Positions 35,538 to 43,868 of a DNA stretch of 64,000 nucleotides are shown piece after piece; within the stretch, counting starts at the first letter, position 1; each line of letters opens with the position of its first letter. The DNA lies in contig NZ_FXUL01000008.1 of the NCBI RefSeq assembly GCF_900182955.1, positions 62,001 through 126,000 on the forward strand, read 5' to 3'. Source of the DNA: Noviherbaspirillum suwonense (lineage in GTDB: Bacteria; Pseudomonadota; Gammaproteobacteria; Burkholderiales; Burkholderiaceae_D). The position numbers were made by a program, and so were the translations under genes. The notes under the pieces are model-generated. The model did no database searches, was not told the origin of the DNA, and worked only from the letters and a program-made list of their open reading frames with translations.

Positions 35538-35774
35538 ATGAAAGCACTGATGATCAAGGACCTCGCCGTCACCAAGCAACTCGGCGCAGCAGAAATGTCG
35601 GCCGTTCGCGGCGGCAGCAACTACAACGTCGGCAACGTCAACTATGCGAAGAGCGGCGGCTTCGCCAGCCCGTCGGCCGTGATCGCGCCTGTCACGCAAG
35701 TGGACGTCACCTCGCACACGACCAACCAGCTGCTCCAGAACTTCGGCGGCGAACAGTTTGCCGGACTGCGGTAA
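35538..35774 (+). CDS. Double-glycine leader peptide, paralogue 1
   Basis: A 78-aa precursor. Residues 1-26 form a leader ending L-G-A-A-E-M-S-A-V-R-G-G, with L(-12), E(-8), M(-7), V(-4), G(-2), G(-1), as required by C39 peptidase exporters. The predicted core of 52 residues is Asn/Ser/Ala/Val rich, with no Cys and 'NYNVGNVNYAKSGGF' at its start. Start chosen by the AGGAG ribosome-binding site 8 bases upstream. It is nearly identical to 60745 and 61756 except at the last residues. It has its own sigma-54-type promoter, 5' hairpin and 3' hairpin, and is divergent from the kinase. Not modified by any enzyme encoded here. Export or signalling roles are inferred. Confidence 0.85.
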   Translation: MKALMIKDLAVTKQLGAAEMSAVRGGSNYNVGNVNYAKSGGFASPSAVIAPVTQVDVTSHTTNQLLQNFGGEQFAGLR

Positions 35775-35787
35775 GCACGCGGCGACT

Positions 35788-35814
35788 GCCGGAGACCGCG
35801 ACGCGGTTTCCGGC
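35788..35814 (+). other. GC-rich hairpin after peptide gene 1
   Basis: GCCGGAGACCGCG and CGCGGTTTCCGGC pair over 13 bp with one G-T wobble and a one-base loop (a real loop would open a few pairs). No T-run follows, so it may stabilise or pause the transcript rather than end it. Equivalent hairpins follow the other two paralogues. Confidence 0.65.
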
Positions 35815-35858
35815 GCATGGCTGTCGCCACTCCGTTGAGTGCGCCGGCGGCGAACGCA

Positions 35859-36494
35859 TTAATCCGACTTCCCCGCATGCCTTAACATCGCTTCGCCCAA
35901 CGCGGTATCGCCCTGCGCCACCAGCGCTTCGCCCGCGCCGACGATATCGGCCACATCCCGGTTCTGGCTGAGCTTCGCCTTGCCGACCAGCCGCGTGATC
36001 CCGATTTCCAGCCCGACGATCGCCTTCAGTTTCGCATCGATAAATTCCCTGGGGCTGTCCGCCATTTTCCATGGCTCGGGCTGCGTGGCTTCATGGGTGC
36101 GCGTCAGCCGCCCGACGACGCCACGCACGAACCGTTCATCGTCCCGGATCGCGATGCGACCGTGCGCATGTGCCACCATGTAATTCCAGGTCGGCACCTG
36201 CATGTGATCCACATGCTTGCTCGGATACCAGTTCGGCGAGACATACGCATCGGCCGCCCGGAAGACCACCATCACCTCGTCGCCGTCCGCGACATCCTGC
36301 CACACCGGGTTGGCGCGCGCGACATGGGCGCGCAGCATGCCCAACTCTCCCTCCGCCGCATGCAGTTCGAACGGGATATGGTTGGCGTCCAGCCCGCCCG
36401 CGCCATGCGTGACCAGCAGGCCGAACGGATGCTGGCGGATGAGCTCATGCAGCACCTCGGTGCTGGTCACGTCGAAATGGGCGGGCACATACAT
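35859..36494 (-). CDS. FMN-binding PaiB-like regulator
   Basis: A 211-aa protein of the PaiB/FMN-binding split-barrel family, whose Bacillus member was described as a negative regulator of sporulation and protease genes; most members are probably FMN-dependent enzymes or flavin-binding proteins. 'MYVPAHF' opening, 'HPFGLLVTHGAGGLDANHIPF', 'YVSPNWYPSKHVDHMQVPTWNY' and 'VVGRLTRTHE' are diagnostic. The start at 36494 has AGAGGA nine bases upstream; an ATG three codons earlier would leave no spacing. Confidence 0.92.
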   Translation of the reverse strand: MYVPAHFDVTSTEVLHELIRQHPFGLLVTHGAGGLDANHIPFELHAAEGELGMLRAHVARANPVWQDVADGDEVMVVFRAADAYVSPNWYPSKHVDHMQVPTWNYMVAHAHGRIAIRDDERFVRGVVGRLTRTHEATQPEPWKMADSPREFIDAKLKAIVGLEIGITRLVGKAKLSQNRDVADIVGAGEALVAQGDTALGEAMLRHAGKSD

Positions 36495-36994
36495 AAAGGT
36501 CATTCCTCTGTTCAGGCGATAACGAACCGGCGCGGTTTTTAGGATTTCCGGTGTCGGCCCCAATTCTTGCATACGCCGCTTCCGGTGAAGCAGGCTTCAG
36601 CGCGTTTTTTAAGCTGCTGCCGAGATTCGGTAGACGTTCGAATAAAGGATTTCGCGATTCCATCTGGGGATAATTCAAACAAGCCGCCAGAGACCAGTCG
36701 TTTCTCGAATTGATGTTTCGCCCAAAGAAAGCGCGCCGCTGGGTGAAACGATTGAAGAAAGCAGGAATATCGCCATACGCCGCGAAAGACATACTGATGG
36801 CGATGGCGATCACGGCGGCAGGAATCTTTCCCCGTGCACGGTTGAAAAGGACATCAACGTCGCATTCGCTCCCAATGCCGAGCCGGCCTGACTGCCTTCG
36901 AATCGATTTATTCGCCTGCGGACAGGCGTGACCGCGCCGGCCCCGGCGCGAAGCGCCAAGGCCAGCTGCGGTCTGTCGTTATGGTGTCAGCGGA
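36495..36994. other. Intergenic region
   Basis: About 500 bp with no gene I can support. Two overlapping frames (plus 36710-36931, minus 36445-36813) have no ribosome-binding site or recognisable protein character. The paiB-like promoter must lie near its left end. Confidence 0.4.
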
Positions 36995-37312
36995 TCAGTC
37001 GAGCGCGAGGAAGACCCGTCCGCCTTCTATCCTGATCGGGTAGCTCCGGATCGCTTCCGTCACCGGCGCGCACAGCGGCGCCCCGGTACGGATGTCGAAC
37101 CTGCCCTGGTGCAGCGGGCATTCGATCTCATGCCCTTCCAGGAAGCCTTCGCACAGCCTGGCGTGGCCATGGGTGCAGATGTTGTCGGTGGCGTAGAACT
37201 CGCCGCCGGCGTTGTAGAGCGCGATGTCGCGGCCGCCGACGACGATGCCGATCACGTCGTCTTCCGGCACCTCGTCCACGGCGCTTGCGTCTGTCCATTG
37301 CTGCTTGTCCAT
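36995..37312 (-). CDS. nagAb: Rieske-type ferredoxin of aromatic hydroxylase
   Basis: A 105-aa Rieske [2Fe-2S] electron carrier for the adjacent oxygenase. The cluster ligands are in '[11 protein letters not shown]' and 'CPLHQGRFD' (C-x-H and C-x2-H). Length and context match NagAb, which delivers electrons to naphthalene dioxygenase and salicylate 5-hydroxylase. Last gene of the gdo-oxygenase run. The symbol is by context; a generic aromatic-dioxygenase ferredoxin is the alternative. Confidence 0.85.
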   Translation of the reverse strand: MDKQQWTDASAVDEVPEDDVIGIVVGGRDIALYNAGGEFYATDNICTHGHARLCEGFLEGHEIECPLHQGRFDIRTGAPLCAPVTEAIRSYPIRIEGGRVFLALD

Positions 37313-37319
37313 GGCGGCC

Positions 37320-37790
37320 TCAGATCGGGTAGATGATGGAGTTGGGGATCATTTCGCTGTCGTAGATGACCTGACGCGAGCTGAACTTCAGTCCCTCGGG
37401 CGTGCGCACCACGACATCGATATAGCGACCGACGTTGAATACCGAGGACAGCTCGGAGAGCTTGGTGCGGAACACCGCGTAGTTCGCCTCGCATTCGAAG
37501 CGCTCGCCCTCGGCCTTGCGCACCACCGGCGCGCCGACGACATGCCGCTGGTAATACGGGTCGTGGAACAGCGTCTCGCGGATGCCGTAGACACGGTCCT
37601 TCAGCATGCCCTTGCTCTCGAAGGACAGGGTCGCCAGCGGGAAACCGCGGTCGTAGTTTTCCCGCGGCTGCAGCCGGTAGCTGCATTCCTCGGTGAAGAA
37701 CTCCGGCCACAGTTCCCACTGCCCGGAACTGACGGCGCTCGCATAGTCGGCGTAGAGCTGCGTGAGCTCGAAATAGTCCTGGAAATCCAT
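37320..37790 (-). CDS. nagH: Aromatic-ring hydroxylase small (beta) subunit
   Basis: A 156-aa beta subunit with the SnoaL-like fold of ring-hydroxylating dioxygenases ('[65 protein letters not shown]'-type start is typical; 'DPYYQRHVV' follows). It would assemble with the large subunit as an alpha3-beta3 or similar complex. It starts 2 bp before the end of the alpha gene's stop region, so the two are translated together. Best match by context is NagH of salicylate 5-hydroxylase. Confidence 0.85.
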   Translation of the reverse strand: MDFQDYFELTQLYADYASAVSSGQWELWPEFFTEECSYRLQPRENYDRGFPLATLSFESKGMLKDRVYGIRETLFHDPYYQRHVVGAPVVRKAEGERFECEANYAVFRTKLSELSSVFNVGRYIDVVVRTPEGLKFSSRQVIYDSEMIPNSIIYPI

Positions 37791-37792
37791 GA

Positions 37793-39058
37793 TCAGTCCT
37801 CCATTTCGCGGCGCCAGTATTCGTACATGCCGCGGATCAGCGTCTCGGTCACCATGTGGTCGGTGTCGCCCACCTCGCGCCCGCCCAGTTCCGCGAGCGT
37901 GCGGTGGTAAGGCTTCTGCTCGAAACCCTTCTGCGACAGCTCGATCACCTCGCCGTCATCGGCCGAGACGAAGCCCGCCGGCCCGAACAGGTTTGCCTGG
38001 CGCAGCCGGCGCTGCGTCATTTCCCCGGTGTCGTCCTCGAAGCCGAAATGCGTCCAGACGAAGTCGAACGAGCCGTTGCCGTTCGGCTGGATATGCCGGG
38101 TCGAGACGCTGTTGACCTGCTGCTGCAGGATCACGCTGGGGAACAGCGTCATCATCACCGCGGTCGGCCCGCCCCACCAGGGTTCGGGCATGATGTCGAG
38201 AAAGCGCGGGTCGTTGAGCTGCATGCTTTCCTTGAAGCTCGACACCTGCGTGACCTGCCCGGCCTTGCCGCTGGCGCCGCGCGTGGAAATCATCGCGGCA
38301 TGGCGATGGTGCGCATCCATCTTCAGTTCGGACTTGTTGTCGGCGCGCCAGAGCCCAAAGGTCACGAACCAAGTGTGCAATAAGCCCGGGTGGTACGGAT
38401 CCTTGATGTTTTCCTGCATCAGCTTCCAGTTGCCGGGAATGCGCTGGCGGTTATAGCCGAGTATCGTCAGCTTGCGGCCGTTGAACAGGCGGTCGAAATA
38501 GCCGAGGATGGTCGGTCCCATGAAGTCCTCGAGCGACTCGATGTCCGGGTCGAACGAGGCGAACACCACGCCGCCCCGCGCTGCGACCCTCAGCCTGGTC
38601 AGCCCGTGCTCCGCGGTCTTGAAATCGGCCGGCATGCCGCCGTTGACCTTGCCGTCCTGCCTGACGCCGCGCCGGAACGGAACGCCCTGCAGGTCGCCCT
38701 GGAGCGAGTAATTCCACTGGTGGTAAGGGCAGGTAAAGCCGCTGTCCTTGCGGTTGCCGTGGCGTTCGCGGCAGAACTGCATGCCGCGGTGGGCGCACAC
38801 GTTCTCGACCACGTTGATGCCGCCGTCGGCGTCGCGCACCATGATGACCGAGCGCTCGCCGACCACCGTGCGCTTGAAGTCGCCCGGATTCGGGATCTCG
38901 GCTTCCAGGCCCACGTAGCACCAGTGCTTGCGGTAGAAGAAGCGTTCGAGCTCCTTGCGATGCTGGTCGGCCCCGGTGTAGGCCATGAACGGGATGCGGC
39001 TGGTGCCGTCGGACTCCCAATGTATCTTATGCGGAAATACGGTGGATGCGTTGTCCAT
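37793..39058 (-). CDS. nagG: Aromatic-ring hydroxylase large subunit, salicylate 5-hydroxylase-like
   Basis: A 421-aa catalytic alpha subunit. Rieske ligands: 'CAHRGMQFC' and 'CPYHQWNY'. The mononuclear iron site has the typical NxxDxYHxxxLH in '[14 protein letters not shown]', giving the two His and the bridging Asp. NagG-type enzymes convert salicylate to gentisate; the gentisate 1,2-dioxygenase gene lies 135 bp upstream and the divergent regulator resembles NagR, so this substrate fits. An anthranilate- or other substituted-benzoate enzyme of the same clade cannot be excluded. GAGGAG precedes the ATG. No ferredoxin reductase gene (nagAa) is present. Confidence 0.82.
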   Translation of the reverse strand: MDNASTVFPHKIHWESDGTSRIPFMAYTGADQHRKELERFFYRKHWCYVGLEAEIPNPGDFKRTVVGERSVIMVRDADGGINVVENVCAHRGMQFCRERHGNRKDSGFTCPYHQWNYSLQGDLQGVPFRRGVRQDGKVNGGMPADFKTAEHGLTRLRVAARGGVVFASFDPDIESLEDFMGPTILGYFDRLFNGRKLTILGYNRQRIPGNWKLMQENIKDPYHPGLLHTWFVTFGLWRADNKSELKMDAHHRHAAMISTRGASGKAGQVTQVSSFKESMQLNDPRFLDIMPEPWWGGPTAVMMTLFPSVILQQQVNSVSTRHIQPNGNGSFDFVWTHFGFEDDTGEMTQRRLRQANLFGPAGFVSADDGEVIELSQKGFEQKPYHRTLAELGGREVGDTDHMVTETLIRGMYEYWRREMED

Positions 39059-39193
39059 GTTTTGTCTCCTCGCAAATGCGGGTTCAGGATGCCACTGTAA
39101 CGGTGATTTCTCCTAGGCCGGCGATTGCGCCCTTGCGCACATCGCCGCGCTCGACCGCGTTCACGCCGTCGGGCATGTCCTGGAGGCACCCGG

Positions 39194-40240
39194 CTAGATT
39201 CTATCTTCGCGCCACAGGCCCAGCGCCTGCTGGATAGGCCGATCCGAGTAGCTGAACAGCGTCGTGTCCTGCCTTGCACGCAGCCGCATCGTTTTCCACG
39301 ACGGCACGACGAACACATCGTTTTCGGTGAAGTCATACTGCGCTTCGCCGATCTCCACGACGCCCTCGCCTTCGAGGCACACGTACACCGTTCCGTCCGT
39401 GCTGCGATAGGGACGCGTAACGAAGCCGGCTTCAAGCCGCTGGGCGAACGCGCCGATGGTCGGCATCGGCGACGCGCCGGTCGCCGGATTCACGAAGCGC
39501 AATTTGTGTCCGAAGTGGGCGTCGGCCGCGCCCCGCGCGATCCCGAGCAGGGACTCGCGGGTCTTGGCGTAGGGATAGACGAACACCTTGGTCGGCTCCC
39601 AGGATGCCTGGTGATAGTCGACCGGCAGCATGTTGTTGCCGTAGCGCGCGAGCGCATCGCCTTCCGGACGGACCGCGGCTTGGGACGCGCGTTCGCCATG
39701 TTCGGCAAAGCCGGCGTCCAGGAAGCGCACCGTCGGGATATCCAGCCCGTCGAGCCAGATCACCGGCTCGTCGCCCAGGTTGCCGTGATCATGCCAGGTC
39801 CAGGAAGGCGTGATGATGAAGTCGCCGCGCCGCATCGTGGTCCGTTCGCCGTCGACGGCGGTGTAGGCGCCCTCGCCGTCCAGCACCATGCGCAGCGCCG
39901 ACTGGGTGTGCCGGTGCGCCGGCGCGACCTCGCCGGGCAGGATCAGCTGCAGCCCTGCGTACAGCGACTGCGTGATCGAGGACTGGCCGCGCAATGCCGG
40001 GTTTTCAAGTATCAGCACGCGGCGCTCCGCCTCGGCAGCCGAGATCAATCGTCCGGCCTCCAGCACCTGTTCGCGGATTTCCGCATACCGCCACAGCGCG
40101 GGAGCCGCCGGGCTGGTCGGCGTCCGTGGAACGAGCGCGCCCAGCACTTCCCACAGTGGCGTCAGGTTGTGATGGCTGATCGCTTCGTAGTATTGCCGGC
40201 GCTGTTCGCTAACGTCCTTCGGGATGGCTTGCGCCTGCAT
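39194..40240 (-). CDS. nagI: Gentisate 1,2-dioxygenase
   Basis: A 348-aa bicupin iron enzyme that opens gentisate to maleylpyruvate. The N-terminal cupin shows 'HRHTQSALRMVLDGEGAYT' with the metal His residues and 'WTWHDHGN' for the third. 'WLDGLDIPTVRFLDAGFAEHG' is typical of the family. The C-terminal cupin has 'VYVCLEGEGVVEIGEAQYDFTENDVFVVPSWKTM' without clear metal ligands, as in known enzymes. Start at the ATG with AAGGAG eight bases upstream; a GTG three codons earlier is too close. First gene of the salicylate block. Downstream steps (isomerase, fumarylpyruvate hydrolase) are absent here. Confidence 0.9.
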   Translation of the reverse strand: MQAQAIPKDVSEQRRQYYEAISHHNLTPLWEVLGALVPRTPTSPAAPALWRYAEIREQVLEAGRLISAAEAERRVLILENPALRGQSSITQSLYAGLQLILPGEVAPAHRHTQSALRMVLDGEGAYTAVDGERTTMRRGDFIITPSWTWHDHGNLGDEPVIWLDGLDIPTVRFLDAGFAEHGERASQAAVRPEGDALARYGNNMLPVDYHQASWEPTKVFVYPYAKTRESLLGIARGAADAHFGHKLRFVNPATGASPMPTIGAFAQRLEAGFVTRPYRSTDGTVYVCLEGEGVVEIGEAQYDFTENDVFVVPSWKTMRLRARQDTTLFSYSDRPIQQALGLWREDRI

Positions 40241-40476
40241 GGGTCTCACTCCTTTGCCTCTTTTAATTGGATGCCGCTTGTCCGGCTGCCGCGGTATCAG
40301 GCTGCTCTACCGGCGCCGCAGGCTTTCATTATCTATGCCGTGAAGCTTCGTTCATCGCGGACAAGATGCGTGCCGGGCTTGCCCGGCGAACCTCCTTGCG
40401 GGGAACGCTTATCCGGCGCATCGATTTCCGATGTGGATAAGGATAAAAACTAATCTAATATAAGGAAATAGCATCT

Positions 40477-40483
40477 CGTGAAT
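40477..40483 (-). promoter_or_regulatory. Possible NagR-type half-site
   Basis: ATTCACG on the minus strand, in the 277-bp divergent space between the nagR-like and gentisate dioxygenase genes. It matches the first half of the ATTCACG-type sequence known for NagR. The second half is weak. The stretch around it (40440-40470) is the AT-richest part of this region and probably holds both promoters. Confidence 0.4.
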
Positions 40484-40517
40484 GTATCCCATCACTCCCA
40501 GGAATATTGCTGCCGTC

Positions 40518-41471
40518 ATGGAACTGAACGATGTCGACTTGAACCTGCTGCTGATCTTCCATCACCTGCTGCTGGAGCGGCGCGTCTCTGTCGTTGCGGA
40601 CAAGCTGGGAATGACGCAGCCGGGCGTGAGCAATGCCCTCAGGCGCTTGCGGCTGCTGCTGGGAGACGAGCTGTTCCTGCGCACGTCGCGCGGCATGGAG
40701 CCGACGCCGTACGCAAGCCGGTTGGCGGAACCGATCGGCAATGCGCTGAGGACGATACACAGCTCGCTGAACGATGTCGCCAGGTTCGATCCGGCAAGCA
40801 GCACCCGGAAATTCACGCTGGGCATGAGCGACATCGGCGAAATACACCTGTTGCCGAAGCTGATGGAAGCGCTGGCGCTGCGCGCCTCCAGCGTATCGAT
40901 CAGCACGGTGCGCAATACCACGGCCAATCTGCAGGATGAGATCGAAGCCGGGCGCGTCGATCTCGCGATCGGCCTGCTTCCCCAGCTCAAATCGGGCTAC
41001 TTCCAGCGCCGCCTTTTCAAGCAGTGTTATGTATGCATGTTCCGCAAGGGGCACGAGCTGGACAAGCCGGGCCTGACCGCCGAAGAATTCGCGAAGGCCG
41101 ACCATGTCACCGTGATTTCGGGCGGTACCGGGCATGCGATCGTGGAAGAGTCGATCGAACGCGCGGGAATCAGGCGCAATATCCGGCTGACGGTGCCGCA
41201 CTTCGTCGCGGTAGGCCATATCCTCTCGACCAGCAACCTGATCGCGACTGTCCCCGAGCGTTATGCAATGGAGTGCGCCGTCCCCTTCGGACTCAAGTAT
41301 GCGAAGCACCCGGTTGCCCTTCCCGAAGTCGATATCAATGTCTTCTGGCATGCCAAGTTCCACAAGGACCCGGCCAGCCAATGGCTGCGTGACGTCATTT
41401 TCGACACGTTTGCCGACGGCGCGAAAGCGTCCGAGCGTCATGTCGGCCGCGTCCGCGCATTGCAGAAATGA
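40518..41471 (+). CDS. nagR: LysR-family regulator, NagR/DntR-like
   Basis: A 317-aa LysR activator. The start MELNDVDLNLLLIFHHLL follows the NagR pattern (MELRDLDLNLL). The HTH reads 'VSVVADKLGMTQPGVSNALRRLRLLLGDELFLRTSRGMEPTPYA', again NagR-like, and 'FTLGMSDIGEIHLLPKLMEAL' opens the ligand domain with the conserved DIGE. It is divergent from the gentisate dioxygenase-salicylate hydroxylase genes, the classical LysR layout, and should activate them in response to salicylate. An upstream in-frame ATG at 40482 overlaps the putative operator and is less likely. Confidence 0.87.
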   Translation: MELNDVDLNLLLIFHHLLLERRVSVVADKLGMTQPGVSNALRRLRLLLGDELFLRTSRGMEPTPYASRLAEPIGNALRTIHSSLNDVARFDPASSTRKFTLGMSDIGEIHLLPKLMEALALRASSVSISTVRNTTANLQDEIEAGRVDLAIGLLPQLKSGYFQRRLFKQCYVCMFRKGHELDKPGLTAEEFAKADHVTVISGGTGHAIVEESIERAGIRRNIRLTVPHFVAVGHILSTSNLIATVPERYAMECAVPFGLKYAKHPVALPEVDINVFWHAKFHKDPASQWLRDVIFDTFADGAKASERHVGRVRALQK

Positions 41472-41672
41472 ATAAGCACCTGGCGCGAAGAGACGGATTG
41501 TCGCGCCCGGTAATCGTCACGATGCCTCGCCAGTTTGCTGGCGCCTGTCCAATGCGGCAGCGGCAGGCACGATGCGCAGCGAAGCTGGCCGGACCGCCAT
41601 GCACGGATGCGCCGGAATAACGGCCGGTGCGAATGAACGCCCGATGCACGCAAGCCATGCGGCATGGCTTCC

Positions 41673-42458
41673 CTACCCGAACGCATAGATGTCCATGGCC
41701 AGCACGCCGTACTCATAGCTGCCGTGCACCCGCTCGATGCCGGTGCCATCGCCGCCGGCGCCCATTGCGACGAACAGGGGCAAGAGATGCTCTTCCGTCG
41801 GGTGGTTGCGCACGGCGAACGGCGCCGCTTCCCTGTAGTCGAGCAATGCCTGTTCGTCATTACCGTGCAGCCGCTCCTTCATCCACAGGCCGAAGTCGCT
41901 GACCCAGGCGGGAACCGGGGCGTCGATGCCCTGCCCGCGGAACTCAGAAAGATTGTGCGTCAGCGACCCGGAGCCGATCACCAGAACGCCTTCATCCCGA
42001 AGGCTGCTCAATGCGCGGCCGATACGCCAGTGTTCCGCAGGCGTCGCGCCACGGACCACCGAGATCTGGGCGGTTGGAATGTCGGCGTCCGGATACATCA
42101 GGCGCAATGGCACCCATGCGCCATGATCCAGCCCGCGGCTGTCGCTTTTCGCGACCGCGATGCCTTCTTGCTCCAGCAGGGCCGCGGCGCGGGCGGCAAG
42201 GTCCGGTGCGCCGGGCGCCGGATACGTGATGTCGAACAGGGCGCGCGGGAAGCCGCCGAAGTCATGGATGGTCTCGGGCTCGGAAGCGAAGGACAATGCG
42301 GGCCTCCCCGCCGATTCCCAGTGCGCCGACGCCACCAGTATCGCCTTAGGCTTCGGCAGGCTCCTGCCCAGCTCCAGCAGGAATCGATGCGCGGGGCTTT
42401 CCTGGATCGCCAGCATCGGCGATCCGTGGGAAATGAATAAGGCGGGTAAGCGTGTCAT
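41673..42458 (-). CDS. ygiD: 4,5-DOPA extradiol dioxygenase family protein
   Basis: A 261-aa class III extradiol dioxygenase (LigB superfamily). Metal ligands are suggested by 'FISHGSPML' near the start, 'VASAHWES', and 'LDHGAWVPLRLMYP', with 'GSGSLTHNLSEF' also conserved in the family. These enzymes cut the ring of catechol-type compounds using zinc or iron. Divergent from a LysR gene with 161 bp between, so probably regulated by it. A quinone/aromatic stress role is plausible. Confidence 0.92.
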   Translation of the reverse strand: MTRLPALFISHGSPMLAIQESPAHRFLLELGRSLPKPKAILVASAHWESAGRPALSFASEPETIHDFGGFPRALFDITYPAPGAPDLAARAAALLEQEGIAVAKSDSRGLDHGAWVPLRLMYPDADIPTAQISVVRGATPAEHWRIGRALSSLRDEGVLVIGSGSLTHNLSEFRGQGIDAPVPAWVSDFGLWMKERLHGNDEQALLDYREAAPFAVRNHPTEEHLLPLFVAMGAGGDGTGIERVHGSYEYGVLAMDIYAFG

Positions 42459-42619
42459 GGCCGTTCTCCTGATGTAAGCGTGTTGGCTGATCCGGCGCTC
42501 TCCGCTGGCATCCTGCCTGCGATAGAAACCCGGCCGATTGCCGATAGAAACACTTTACTTGTTGAGCGCGATGGGATAAACAGTCTTCACCAAGACTATT
42601 TGTTTCACTTTTCGACACA

Positions 42620-43534
42620 ATGGACAAGTTCCAGGAAATGCAGGCGTTCGTCGCGGTCGTCGACCAGGGCAGCTTCGTCCGCGCGGCGGAGGCGCTCGGC
42701 ACCTCCAAGGCGGCGATCTCACGCCAGGTGGCCGACCTGGAGCACCGGCTGGGAATCAGGCTGCTCAACAGGACGACGCGCAGGCTTTCCATGACCGACG
42801 AGGGCCAGCTATTCCACCTGCGCTGCACCGACCTGCTCAATGGCCTGGAAGAAGCCGAGTCCGAACTCAGCCTGCGGCGGGGAACGCCCTCGGGGCGCCT
42901 GCGCATCAGTGCGCCGGTCACCTTCGGGATATCGTACCTCGCGCCGCTATGGGGGAAGTTCCTGCAGCAGCACCCGAAGATTTCCATGGAAGTGACGCTG
43001 TCGGACCACACCGTTGACCTAGTGGAAGACGGATTCGACCTGGCCGTTCGCATTTCACGCGCCCCGCACCCGACCTATATCGCTCGCAGGCTGGCGTCGA
43101 CCACGATGGTGCTCTGCGCTTCCCCTGCCTACCTCGAACGGCATGGCACGCCGGAACACCCGCAGGACATCGCCGACCATAACGTTATTTCCTACACCTA
43201 CTGGTCGTCGAAAGACGAATGGGAATTCACGCTGCCGACCGGAAAGATCGAGACCGTCATGACCCGGCCGCGGCTGCATGCCAATAGCGGCGACACCTGC
43301 GTCGCCGCCGCGCTGCAGGCCCAGGGCATCGTCCTGCAACCCGACTTCCTGGTGCATCAGCCGCTGAGGGACGGCCTGCTGGTACAGCTGCTGCCGCAGT
43401 ACCAGACCGCCGAACTCGGCATCTATGCGGTCTACACCTCCCGCGAGCACCTGCCCCTGAAGCTGCGGTCCCTGATCGACTTCCTCGTCGACTCGTTCCG
43501 GCAGCCGGCTTGGACGGTGAATCAGGCTTCCTGA
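42620..43534 (+). CDS. LysR-family transcriptional regulator
   Basis: A 304-aa LysR protein of the large CrgA/DsdC-like clade. The HTH is 'FVAVVDQGSFVRAAEALGTSKAAISRQVADLEHRLGIRLLNRTTRRL'. The ligand-binding half follows ('GRLRISAPVTFGISYLAPLWGKF', 'DLVEDGFDLAVRI'). It is divergent from the DODA-type dioxygenase, the usual target arrangement. Ribosome-binding site is weak. The inducer is not predictable. Confidence 0.92.
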   Translation: MDKFQEMQAFVAVVDQGSFVRAAEALGTSKAAISRQVADLEHRLGIRLLNRTTRRLSMTDEGQLFHLRCTDLLNGLEEAESELSLRRGTPSGRLRISAPVTFGISYLAPLWGKFLQQHPKISMEVTLSDHTVDLVEDGFDLAVRISRAPHPTYIARRLASTTMVLCASPAYLERHGTPEHPQDIADHNVISYTYWSSKDEWEFTLPTGKIETVMTRPRLHANSGDTCVAAALQAQGIVLQPDFLVHQPLRDGLLVQLLPQYQTAELGIYAVYTSREHLPLKLRSLIDFLVDSFRQPAWTVNQAS

Positions 43535-43868
43535 GCCTGTCAAGCGCAAGGGCTGGATGCCGCTAGTCCCTGGCGCGCTGCGAGGCAACAAAAGCGTAAA
43601 GCGCAGGGGATTTAACGGTGATTTCTCTATTCGATCCTGAGAGCCGTTAAAAAATATAGTGCATTTTTTCTTTCATTAAATGTGCAATATATTTAGTCGT
43701 TGCCTTCTCATGGAATTAAGCGCTAGATTACATCGGCGGCAAAGATGCAGAATACTTTTGTTTAATGCCGCCATTAATGCACTATGTTTCATGTTGCGCT
43801 CGTCTGTGTTAACGCCACCTGGGGACGCCCGAAATCCAGCGCGAAAAATTAAACTTACGGAGACACTT
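43535..43868. other. Intergenic region upstream of esterase
   Basis: About 330 bp with a low-GC stretch around 43640-43700 that probably holds the esterase promoter. An in-frame extension of the esterase to 43680 is possible but has no ribosome-binding site and does not look like protein. Confidence 0.4.

Noticed and set aside
36710-36931. A 73-codon plus-strand frame with a basic start
   Set aside because: No ribosome-binding site, no family, and the second half reads as random. Probably non-coding.
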